Assembly (NCBI GenBank): GCA_019911785.1
Contig: JAIOJM010000336.1
Span: 1-15,707, forward strand
Length of the DNA stretch: 15,707 nucleotides
Source of the DNA: Sulfuricella sp.
GTDB lineage: Bacteria > Pseudomonadota > Gammaproteobacteria > Burkholderiales > Sulfuricellaceae
Direction of reading: 5' to 3'
Position 1 is the stretch's first letter; every line of letters starts with the position of its first letter. A program made the translations under genes and the position numbers. The notes beneath the pieces are model-generated. The model saw nothing but the letters and a program-made list of their open reading frames with translations, did no database searches and was not told the origin of the DNA. This document shows positions 1 to 5,887 of this stretch, piece by piece.

Positions 1-125
1 CGAACCGGGGTCAGCACGATCTGGCCGTTGCGGGCTTCCACGTCGAAATACTCCGCAGGGCCAACGGCAGCGGTGATGCTCTTGGGCAGGGTGAGCTGGT
101 TTTTTGCAGTCAATTTGGCAAGCAT
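1..125 (-). CDS. AbrB/MazE-type antitoxin, N-terminal part (runs off window)
   Basis: Reading leftward from an ATG at 123-125, the first 41 codons begin MLAKLTAKNQLTLPKSI and continue to an EARNGQIVLTPV segment at the window edge. This is the swapped-hairpin AbrB/MazE/SpoVT DNA-binding fold: the TxKxQxTLPK pattern and the 'G.I.L.P' strand are its hallmarks. Such proteins are small transcriptional regulators, mostly antitoxins that neutralise a PIN or MazF toxin encoded directly downstream, which here would lie outside the window. The start is supported by a GGAGG ribosome binding site about 8 bases upstream. The palindrome at 140-166 sits where an autoregulatory operator would be. The 3' part and any toxin partner cannot be seen, so the family is fairly sure but the toxin type is not. 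Confidence 0.8.
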   Translation of the reverse strand, partial: MLAKLTAKNQLTLPKSITAAVGPAEYFDVEARNGQIVLTPV

Positions 126-139
126 GACAGCCTCCAATG

Positions 140-166
140 CACAAAGTAAGGACTCCTTACTTTGTG
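140..166. promoter_or_regulatory. Perfect 13-bp-arm palindrome upstream of the AbrB-type gene
   Basis: The left arm CACAAAGTAAGGA (140-152) and the right arm TCCTTACTTTGTG (154-166) are exact reverse complements around a single central base at 153. The site lies 15 bases upstream of the start of the minus-strand AbrB/MazE-like gene, just outside its ribosome binding site. AbrB-type antitoxins commonly bind such symmetric sites as dimers to repress their own operon, so an operator is the most likely role. That role is inferred from position and symmetry only. Confidence 0.6.
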
Positions 167-212
167 CCATTTGCCGAAAAATATCAAGCGGCACGGTTAA
201 TCGGGCTACGCC

Positions 213-240
213 CCCTATTATTTTTGCCCTATTATTTTTG
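213..240. repeat. 14-bp tandem duplication
   Basis: CCCTATTATTTTTG occurs twice back to back (213-226 and 227-240) between the first fic gene and the AbrB-type gene. The unit is A/T-rich, and on the minus strand it lies upstream of the AbrB-type gene. It may be a simple slippage duplication; no function is assigned. Confidence 0.7.
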
Positions 241-276
241 TGGAAGTCGGCGCGAACTGATGCGGGTGGGTTCGAA

Positions 277-1509
277 TCAATGCGTCAGCAATTCGATGTA
301 CGGCTGGTAGCTGTAACGCCGATTCTTTTTCTGCCTGGTCATTTCGGTCGCGATGCCCAAGTCTTCGAGCACCTTGACGGCCGCATTCGCCGTCGGAAAA
401 CTCGTGTCCAGTTTCTGCCTCACTCGCTCGATGGTGAAGCGCGGCATCATCGGCAGCATTTCGAACAAGCGATAGCTGGCGGAGCTGGCCTTGGATGATT
501 CGAGCAAGCGGCGTCGGTCTGCCGCCACCAGGCTGGCGATGGCGATGATGCTGCGTTCGGCATCGGTCGCTGCTGTCGCCACCCCTTCGAGGAAGAACGC
601 GACCCAAGACTCCCAATCTCCATCCGTGCGGATATTCGAAAGTCGCCGGTAATACTCTGCCTGGTGCTGCTTCAAGTAGCCACTCAAATACATCAATGGC
701 TCGGGCAACAGGACCCAGTGCTCCAACAGTGCGGCGATCAGCAGACGGCCGATGCGCCCGTTGTCGTCCAGAAAGGGGTGAATGGTCTCGAACTGGGCGT
801 GCGCCAGCGCAATCTTCACGAGAGGCGGGAGAGCTTGCGACGTGTCGTGGACGAACCGCTCCAGATCGCCCAGCAGTCTTGGCACCTGATCTGCCGGAGG
901 CGGCACAAAGGCGGCATTGCCCGGACGGGTGCCGCCAATCCAGTTTTGCGATCGCCTCAATTCTCCCGGCTGTTTGCCGGCCCCCCGTACCCCATCCAGC
1001 AACAGACGGTGGGCCTCGCACAGCAGGCGAACGCTGATGGGCAAGCCTTGGGGCGAGCGCAGGTTGTCTTGCACCAGTCGGAAGGCACGCAGGTAGTTGG
1101 TGACTTCTTCCACGTCATCCATGTTGCTGACCGCGAAGCCCGCTTCCTCGTCGAACAAGTCGGTCAGCGTGGCCTGCGTTCCTTCGATTTGCGAGGTGAG
1201 CAAAGCCTCCTTGCGGATCGCGCTGTACAGCAACCAATCCACCGACGGCACCAGCCCCGATACCCCGGACAGGCGCGCAAGTGCCAGCTCCGCCTGCCGG
1301 TTCTGCTCGACGAACGAATCCGGCGCAAGTGCAGGGTCGGAGGGTGGGAGCGAATGCGGAACGAAGGCCTGGACGGATTCGCCCAAGGTCGTTGAGGTGG
1401 CGTAGGTTCCTGTGTTTTTTCTGCTTTGGCGGTATTTATTAAGCGCCCTGCAAGCTGTTTGCTTTCCTGATTGAACCAGCGTCAGCGAGTCGCCGGAGAT
1501 CGGGTGCAT
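277..1509 (-). CDS. Fic-domain protein (class II, adenylyltransferase type) with C-terminal winged helix
   Basis: Fic proteins usually transfer AMP from ATP to hydroxyl side chains of target proteins. The catalytic motif HPFLDDNGRIGR is at residues 244-255 (numbered from the ATG at 1507-1509), with Asp where the common form has Gly. The N-terminal inhibitory motif TSQIEG is at 105-110, with Glu109 as the self-inhibiting residue, so this is class II. The C-terminus (RVRQKLDTSFPTANAAVKVL) looks like a winged helix. Family similarity only begins near residue 36 (YATSTTLGESVQAFVP). The preceding ~25 residues are translated from repeat copy A (1405-1474), and no good ribosome binding site is seen at the ATG. 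The frame stays open to position 2016, but that part is antisense to the neighbouring fic gene and is not counted. The true start is uncertain and may have been lost. The gene diverges from the fic gene at 1633. Confidence 0.85.
   Translation of the reverse strand: MHPISGDSLTLVQSGKQTACRALNKYRQSRKNTGTYATSTTLGESVQAFVPHSLPPSDPALAPDSFVEQNRQAELALARLSGVSGLVPSVDWLLYSAIRKEALLTSQIEGTQATLTDLFDEEAGFAVSNMDDVEEVTNYLRAFRLVQDNLRSPQGLPISVRLLCEAHRLLLDGVRGAGKQPGELRRSQNWIGGTRPGNAAFVPPPADQVPRLLGDLERFVHDTSQALPPLVKIALAHAQFETIHPFLDDNGRIGRLLIAALLEHWVLLPEPLMYLSGYLKQHQAEYYRRLSNIRTDGDWESWVAFFLEGVATAATDAERSIIAIASLVAADRRRLLESSKASSASYRLFEMLPMMPRFTIERVRQKLDTSFPTANAAVKVLEDLGIATEMTRQKKNRRYSYQPYIELLTH
1405..1474 (+). repeat. 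Dispersed repeat, copy A (3' part only)
   Basis: About 70 bases match the last part of the longer copies B and C. All share TTCCTGTGTTT, then CTTT.GC.G.ATTTATTAAGCGCC; A and C also share GCAAGCTGTTTGCTT and a following TTGAA/TTCAA stretch. The left part of the element is missing, and the match stops exactly where fic-family coding similarity begins on the minus strand. Copy A points in the same direction as B and C. I do not recognise the element. Confidence 0.75.
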
Positions 1510-1549
1510 GCGCCATGGCGCAAGCATTCTTGCCATTTGCCTGGGTGGC

Positions 1550-1650
1550 CTGCGGAGAATAAGCCAGACATTCTCCGCGTGACATGCGGTGATTAGCTTG
1601 CGCTTGCGGAGAATGCAGCTCATAATCTCTGCATGAATAGCGGTGATTAC
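1550..1650. repeat. Degenerate tandem duplication of a promoter/start region
   Basis: Two 47-base blocks (1550-1596 and 1604-1650, offset 54) align without gaps at about two thirds identity. The shared parts are TGCGGAGAAT at the left, a TCTC.GC core, and AGCGGTGATTA or TGCGGTGATTA at the right. Block 2 contains the promoter and first codons of the fic gene at 1633; in block 1 the equivalent codons are broken by a stop. Within block 1, GCGGAGAAT and ATTCTCCGC form a 9-bp inverted repeat with a 9-base spacer, so the blocks could also act as paired operator sites for the divergent fic genes. Confidence 0.5.
1598..1626 (+). promoter_or_regulatory. Sigma70-like promoter placing the transcript start at the fic ATG
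   Basis: TTGCGC (1598-1603) and CATAAT (1621-1626) are 17 bases apart. Only six bases lie between the -10 box and the ATG at 1633, so the expected transcript start coincides with the start codon. There is no Shine-Dalgarno sequence at a usable distance, which fits leaderless translation. Prediction from sequence only. Confidence 0.5.
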
Positions 1651-2769
1651 ACTTACCTCTGGCAGGCTGGCGATTGGCCTGGCTGGCGCTACGACTTGGC
1701 TGCCTTGGCCGGGCCTTTGGCCGATGTCAGCCGCGCTCAGGGGTTGCTGCTTGGTCGACTGGCCGATGTCGGCATGGCGCTGCGCGATCAGGCCAGTCTG
1801 GCAGCGCTGACCGAGGATGTTATCAAGACCAGCGAGATCGAAGGCGAGCGACTGGATGCCGAGTCTGTTCGTTCTTCCGTTGCCCGCCGTCTTGGCGTAG
1901 ACATCGGCGCGTTCGCGTCGGTGGATCGCCACGTTGAAGGCGTGGTTGAAATGGTTCTGGATGCAACGGCTCGCTGCGAGGCAGCGCTGACACTGGATCG
2001 GCTGCTCGGCTGGCATGCGGCGTTATTTCCGACAGGCTACAGCGGGCTTGCACCCATTCACGTCGGTGCCTTTCGGGACGATGCGAGTGGCCCTATGCAA
2101 GTCGTTTCCGGCCCCATTGGTCGCCAGCGGGTTCACTTCGAGGCTCCACCGGCAGATCGGCTGGATGCGGAGATGGCGCGTTTTATCGAATGGGTGAACA
2201 CCCGCTCAGACGATCACCCCATCCTTAAGGCTGGCCTCGCTCACTTGTGGTTTGTGACGCTGCACCCGTTCGACGATGGCAATGGTCGTATTGCGCGCGC
2301 CATCGGTGATCTGCTGCTGGCACGTGCCGATGGGAGTCCGCAGCGCTTCTACAGCTTGTCGGCGCAGATCCAGCGAGAACGACGCAGTTATTACGATATC
2401 CTGGAAAGTACCCAGAAAAGTTCGCTGGATGTGACGCCGTGGCTCAAGTGGTTTCTGGCGAATCTGGCGATGGCGGTTAACACCGCACAGCACACTCTGG
2501 ATGACGTGCTTGCCAAAACACGCTTCTGGCAACGCTGGGCCACGACGCCGTTTAACGAGCGGCAAGTTAAGCTGCTTAACCGATTGCTCGACGGTTTCGA
2601 AGGCAGGCTGAACAGCAGCAAGTGGGCGGCCATTGCCAAGTGCTCTCCGGACACTGCTCTGCGCGATATCAACGAGCTGCTGGCGCTCGGCGTGTTGCGA
2701 AAATCTGCGGCGGGTGGGCGCAGTACCAGTTATGAGCTGAATGATCCAATCGTGGAAGCTCGCAGCTAA
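1633..2769 (+). CDS. Fic-domain protein with DUF4172-like N-terminus (class II)
   Basis: This 378-aa protein opens with a YLWQAGDWPGWRYD segment typical of the DUF4172 domain that precedes Fic in one subfamily. The inhibitory motif TSEIEG is at residues 66-71 (Glu70), and the canonical catalytic motif HPFDDGNGRIAR is at 211-222 with all key residues. A winged-helix-like C-terminus follows (LNSSKWAAIAKCSPDTALRD), usual for this architecture and suggestive of DNA binding or autoregulation. The expected activity is AMP transfer to a protein hydroxyl, held in check by Glu70. The gene appears complete. It stops only seven bases before repeat copy B, and its upstream region is a degenerate duplication containing a leaderless-type promoter. 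It is a different Fic subfamily from the divergent gene at 277-1509, not a recent duplicate. Confidence 0.92.
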   Translation: MNSGDYTYLWQAGDWPGWRYDLAALAGPLADVSRAQGLLLGRLADVGMALRDQASLAALTEDVIKTSEIEGERLDAESVRSSVARRLGVDIGAFASVDRHVEGVVEMVLDATARCEAALTLDRLLGWHAALFPTGYSGLAPIHVGAFRDDASGPMQVVSGPIGRQRVHFEAPPADRLDAEMARFIEWVNTRSDDHPILKAGLAHLWFVTLHPFDDGNGRIARAIGDLLLARADGSPQRFYSLSAQIQRERRSYYDILESTQKSSLDVTPWLKWFLANLAMAVNTAQHTLDDVLAKTRFWQRWATTPFNERQVKLLNRLLDGFEGRLNSSKWAAIAKCSPDTALRDINELLALGVLRKSAAGGRSTSYELNDPIVEARS

Positions 2770-2775
2770 CATTTT

Positions 2776-2948
2776 CTACTAAATGGGTCGGCTTCGATCT
2801 ATTTCTTAAAGGGGCAACGGCCCCGGTTCGCAACCGTGGCCGGGGCGGGCCGGAAGGCCCAAAAGCAGAAACCCGTTTCAGCTTTTTCTTGCCGGAACGG
2901 GTTCCTGTGTTTACTCCGCTTTGGCAGGATTTATTAAGCGCCCTGCCA
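2776..2948 (+). repeat. Dispersed repeat, copy B (~173 bp)
   Basis: Copy B matches copy C over almost its whole length: ACTAAA.GGGTC, then TTTCTTAAAGGGGCA, CCGGGGCGGG, and AAAAGCAGAAACCCGTTTCA, ending in TTTATTAAGCGCCC. It contains a small hairpin CGGTT-CGC-AACCG and a larger one with arms near AACCCGTT and AACGGGTT, so it may form structure as RNA or single-stranded DNA and may end transcription of the fic gene just before it. It ends at CCCTGCCAA and lacks the GCAAGCTGTTTGCTT tail of copies A and C. No terminal inverted repeats or transposase are seen. Confidence 0.85.
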
Positions 2949-3040
2949 ACAACAACAAGGATCAACTTCGCTTTCCCGAGTAGAATAATCGTGGACAGAG
3001 AACAGTTTCTGCTCATATCTAGTTGGACCAAGGAGCCAGA

Positions 3041-3712
3041 ATGGGTGAAACGCTTTTTTCCAGCACTGAAGGCCGCCTGCTGGGTATCGGCCTCACGTTG
3101 TCTGGTCTGATGCTGCTGGCGTTCGGGATCGGTTGGCAGCTGTTTCCTGACAGCGTGCTTAGCTACGCGGCAATGACCGGGCTGAACCTGATCATCGGCC
3201 GGGCAGCAGGGATGTCCTTCGGCTATGCGAGTGGTTTCGGTCATGCCCAGGTAATCCCTCTCAATATGCTGGTTGAGACCATCCAGGTGCTTGTGGTATA
3301 CCCGCTATTCGCGCTGAGCTGGCGGCAACTGATACAGCTGCGCGCCCTGCAGCCCTACGTCACTCGCATGTACCGCGCCGCCGAGTCCCGTGGTGGCGCG
3401 GTACAAAAGTTCGGCATAGCCGGCCTGTTTGTTTTCGTGTTTGTTCCGCTCTGGATGACCGGCCCGGTAGTGGGGGCGATTATTGGCTTTCTGATCGGCT
3501 TGCGCCCCTGGGTGAATCTGGCCGTCGTGCTGGTATCGACCTATATTGCCATTGGCGTCTGGGGGTTGCTGTTGAACGAGCTCAACGCCTGGGCGATAAC
3601 CGTCAACCGTTTCGTACCCTACGTGTTGTTCCTCGCGATCATGCTCATCGCCATCGCGATGCATCTGCAGAGCTGGCGCCGTGACCGCTCCGCTAAAAAC
3701 GAACCCGACTGA
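3041..3712 (+). CDS. Small multidrug export protein family membrane protein (Sm_multidrug_ex-like)
   Basis: The 223-aa product is strongly hydrophobic, with about five or six likely membrane spans: LGIGLTLSGLMLLAFGIGW, the VIPLNMLVETIQVLVVYPLF region, FGIAGLFVFVFVPLW, GPVVGAIIGFLIGL, NLAVVLVSTYIAIGVWGLLL and FVPYVLFLAIMLIAIAM. A central 'F.P.W.TGP..GA..G..IGL' pattern and the overall layout match the small multi-drug export family (PF06695), an inner-membrane family whose transport role is only weakly established. The start at 3041 is chosen over an in-frame TTG at 3023 because AGGAG lies five bases before it. The gene sits between repeat copies B and C, stopping eight bases before C, and has no functional link to the Fic or nuclease genes around it. 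Confidence 0.75.
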   Translation: MGETLFSSTEGRLLGIGLTLSGLMLLAFGIGWQLFPDSVLSYAAMTGLNLIIGRAAGMSFGYASGFGHAQVIPLNMLVETIQVLVVYPLFALSWRQLIQLRALQPYVTRMYRAAESRGGAVQKFGIAGLFVFVFVPLWMTGPVVGAIIGFLIGLRPWVNLAVVLVSTYIAIGVWGLLLNELNAWAITVNRFVPYVLFLAIMLIAIAMHLQSWRRDRSAKNEPD

Positions 3713-3720
3713 ATACGCAT

Positions 3721-3912
3721 CAACTAAACGGGTCAGATTCGATATATTTCTTAAAGGGGCAGCTACAACGGTTCACGACCGTGACCGGGGCGGGAAGGCA
3801 CAAAAGCAGAAACCCGTTTCAGCTTTTTCTCGCCGGAACGGGCTCCTGTGTTTACTCCGCTTTAGCAGTATTTATTAAGCGCCCCGCAAGCTGTTTGCTT
3901 CTTTAATTCAAA
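3721..3912 (+). repeat. Dispersed repeat, copy C (~190 bp)
   Basis: This is the longest copy. It aligns to B from ACTAAACGGGTC to TTTATTAAGCGCCC and to A through the tail GCAAGCTGTTTGCTT and a short T/A-rich stretch. The internal hairpins are kept despite base changes: CGGTT...GACCG here against CGGTT...AACCG in B, and AACCCGTTTC...GGAACGGG in both. It follows the exporter stop codon by eight bases, as B follows the fic stop by seven. Confidence 0.85.
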
Positions 3913-3934
3913 TCGGCGCCTCAATTCAAAAATA

Positions 3935-4135
3935 GCACAAATTTTAAGAAGTGCAAATTTTGCGAACGCGGCCGATAAAACCGTGAGCTGCCCAAGGCGG
4001 CTATTTTTTTACTCCTTCCCCCTCGCAGGGGGAAGGTTGGGACGGGGGTTAAGATGCAGATTCTCACGCGAGGCTTTCCACCCCCACCCTAGCCCTCCCC
4101 CTGCCCGGGGGAGGGAATGTTGGCACAAATTTTAA
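3935..4135. mobile_element. BIME-like GC-rich hairpin pair flanked by 13-bp direct repeats
   Basis: GCACAAATTTTAA occurs exactly at 3935-3947 and again at 4123-4135. Between them are two strong hairpins: CCTTCCCCCT-CGC-AGGGGGAAGG (4014-4036, 10-bp perfect stem) and one with arms CCCTCCCCC and GGGGGAGGG (4093-4115, 9-bp perfect stem). Their inner flanks (GGTTGGGACGGGGG and CCACCCCCACCCTAG) are roughly inverted, so two palindromic units face each other as in bacterial interspersed mosaic elements. The direct repeats may be a target-site duplication. No coding sequence is present; this accounts for most of the gene-free stretch between 3912 and 4325. Confidence 0.5.
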
Positions 4136-4176
4136 ACTTTCTGCACGACTGCCGCAAAGGTCAAACCTATTGCAGT

Positions 4177-4195
4177 CCCCCGGCAAAGCCGGGGG
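4177..4195. terminator. Short GC-rich hairpin, REP- or terminator-like
   Basis: CCCCCGGC-AAA-GCCGGGGG forms a perfect 8-bp stem with a 3-base loop, followed by TTTAC and then an A/T-rich stretch ending in seven Ts at 4214-4220. The stem is strong but the T run is not adjacent, so it could equally be a small dispersed palindrome. A related core (CCGGCTAAAGCCGG) recurs at 9172-9185. Confidence 0.4.
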
Positions 4196-4324
4196 TTTAC
4201 CCAATTGAATTAATTTTTTTGGTCACGCATCTTTCTGCTGAAAACCGTATGCGCGTGCATATGGCTCAACAGCTCTGCCTGTTTCTTGCCATAATGAAAA
4301 AAACCAGGCAATCAAAGGGATGTG

Positions 4325-5791
4325 ATGCGCAGCAGGGGGCTTTCCAAATCCAAAGTAATGGCGGGTGTGCAGTGCCAGAAGCGGCTGTACCTGGAGGTCA
4401 ACCATCCCGAGCTGGCAGAGGTCTCGCGCAGCACGCAAATGCGTTTCGACCAGGGCAAGCGTCTGGGCGAGGTGGCCAGGAGGCTGTACGGCAGCGGGGT
4501 GCTGATCGGCCACGATGACGACTTGGCGCAGGCTGCCGCCGAGTCGAAAGCCTTGCTCGACAAGTCGCCCGCCGATGCCTTCTTCGAGGCCACCTTCAGC
4601 CATGGCAGCGTGCTGGTGCGCGCCGACGTGCTGCAACGGGGCAAGGGGGGCTTGCGCTTGGTCGAGGTTAAGTCCTCCACCAAGGTGAAGCCGCAGCACC
4701 TGCAGGACTGTGCCATCCAGTCATGGGTCATCGAGGGGGCGGGGTATCCGATTGAGCGCATCGAGCTGGCCCATGTGGACACTTCCTTCGTCTACCCGGG
4801 CGCCGGCAACTATGCCGGAATCCTGCGGCACAACGACCTGACCGGGGAAGTCCGGCCGCTCATGCAAGCAGTGCCTGACTGGGTGGACCAATGCCAGCAG
4901 ACGCTGGCCGGTGCTCTGCCGAATATTGCGGTGGGAGAGCACTGCCGCTTCCCCCATAACTGCCCCTTCATCGGCCATTGCTCGCCGCCGCAGCCGGAGT
5001 ACCCGATCACCATGCTGCACCATGGCGGCAAGATCGTGCAGGAGCTGATCGCGGAAGGCATCAACGATGTCCGCGCCATCCCGGAAGGGCGGCTGAAGAA
5101 GCAGGTCCACCGGCGCATCCGCAGGGTGACGCTGAGCGGCCGCTACGAACTGGACGACCTGGCCGGCGAGAGGCTGTCGCTGTTGCCCTATCCGCGCTAT
5201 TACCTGGATTTCGAAACGGTGCAGTTCGTGGTGCCGGAGTGGGTCGGCACCCGCCCCTATAACCAGCTGCCGTTCCAGTGGTCATGCCATGTCGAGGAGG
5301 ATGGCGGCAATCTCCGCCATGTGGACTTCCTGGACACGAGCGGGGAACCACCGATGCGGCGCTTCGCGGTAAGCCTGGTTGATTCGCTGGGCGATGACGG
5401 GCCGATCCTGGTCTACAACATGAGTTTCGAGAAGGGGCGGGTACATGAACTGGCCGGCACCTTTCCCGATCTCGCCAAGCGGCTGCATGCGATTGCCGGC
5501 CGCATGGTCGACCTGCTGCCGATCGCCCAGGAGCACTACTACCACCCGGCCATGAAAGGTTCCTGGTCGATCAAGGCGGTACTGCCCACCATCGCGCCGG
5601 AACTGAACTACCAGGGGCTGGCAGAGGTACAGGACGGTACCATGGCGCAGTCCGCCTATCTTGAGGCGATTTCCTCAAACACGGACCCAGACCGGCGCGA
5701 CCAGCTGACGCTGGCGCTGCGGGAATACTGCAAGCTGGACACCCTGGCGATGGTGAAGATTGCGCACTTCTTTGAAGGGAAAACGCCTTAA
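4325..5791 (+). CDS. DUF2779 protein: Cas4-like Fe-S nuclease domain plus DEDD exonuclease-like domain
   Basis: The 488-aa protein has two parts. The N-terminal half resembles Cas4/AddB-type PD-(D/E)XK nucleases: Asp101, then Glu114-Val-Lys116, and four cysteines (Cys17, Cys207, Cys213, Cys219, the last three in CRFPHNCPFIGHC) placed to hold an iron-sulfur cluster. The C-terminal half is DUF2779, with a DEDD exonuclease-like set: YYLDFETV (Asp295, Glu297), LVYNMSFE (363-369) and EYCKLDTLAM (Asp472). It is predicted to cut or trim DNA or RNA; its biological role is not established. The ATG at 4325 is preferred over the GTG three bases earlier because AAGGGA lies five bases upstream. It stands alone on its strand, preceded by a gene-free hairpin region and facing a convergent gene at 5888. 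Motif assignments are by eye. Confidence 0.85.
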   Translation: MRSRGLSKSKVMAGVQCQKRLYLEVNHPELAEVSRSTQMRFDQGKRLGEVARRLYGSGVLIGHDDDLAQAAAESKALLDKSPADAFFEATFSHGSVLVRADVLQRGKGGLRLVEVKSSTKVKPQHLQDCAIQSWVIEGAGYPIERIELAHVDTSFVYPGAGNYAGILRHNDLTGEVRPLMQAVPDWVDQCQQTLAGALPNIAVGEHCRFPHNCPFIGHCSPPQPEYPITMLHHGGKIVQELIAEGINDVRAIPEGRLKKQVHRRIRRVTLSGRYELDDLAGERLSLLPYPRYYLDFETVQFVVPEWVGTRPYNQLPFQWSCHVEEDGGNLRHVDFLDTSGEPPMRRFAVSLVDSLGDDGPILVYNMSFEKGRVHELAGTFPDLAKRLHAIAGRMVDLLPIAQEHYYHPAMKGSWSIKAVLPTIAPELNYQGLAEVQDGTMAQSAYLEAISSNTDPDRRDQLTLALREYCKLDTLAMVKIAHFFEGKTP

Positions 5792-5887
5792 GATGGGGGC
5801 AGAAGTGATCAATCACGAGTCTTTCAAATACTCTCAAATATCATAATATTGTGTGCTTGCATGACCTGGCTACGAAGTTCCTTCATC

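Noticed and set aside
664..1395. Long plus-strand frame opposite the first fic gene
   Set aside because: It is a shadow of a well-supported gene in a G+C-rich region and has no domain features.
1510..2016. N-terminal extension of the first fic gene up to position 2016 (579-aa frame)
   Set aside because: The added part is exactly antisense to the convincing fic gene at 1633-2769 and has no family features.
2776..3912. Integron attC sites at repeats B and C
   Set aside because: The gene-repeat-gene layout fits, but I find no RYYYAAC...GTTRRRY core pair at the repeat ends and no integrase; kept only as a cassette-like observation.
3951..3963. 13-mer GTGCAAATTTTGC shared with a palindrome at 6659-6671 inside the RhuM-Fic gene
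   Set aside because: The second site is ordinary coding sequence (VQNLHIAG) common in RhuM genes, so the match is more likely chance than a shared regulatory site.
4117..4518. Plus-strand frame overlapping the start of the DUF2779 gene
   Set aside because: It begins in hairpin-rich non-coding DNA and its second half is the DUF2779 gene in a wrong frame.
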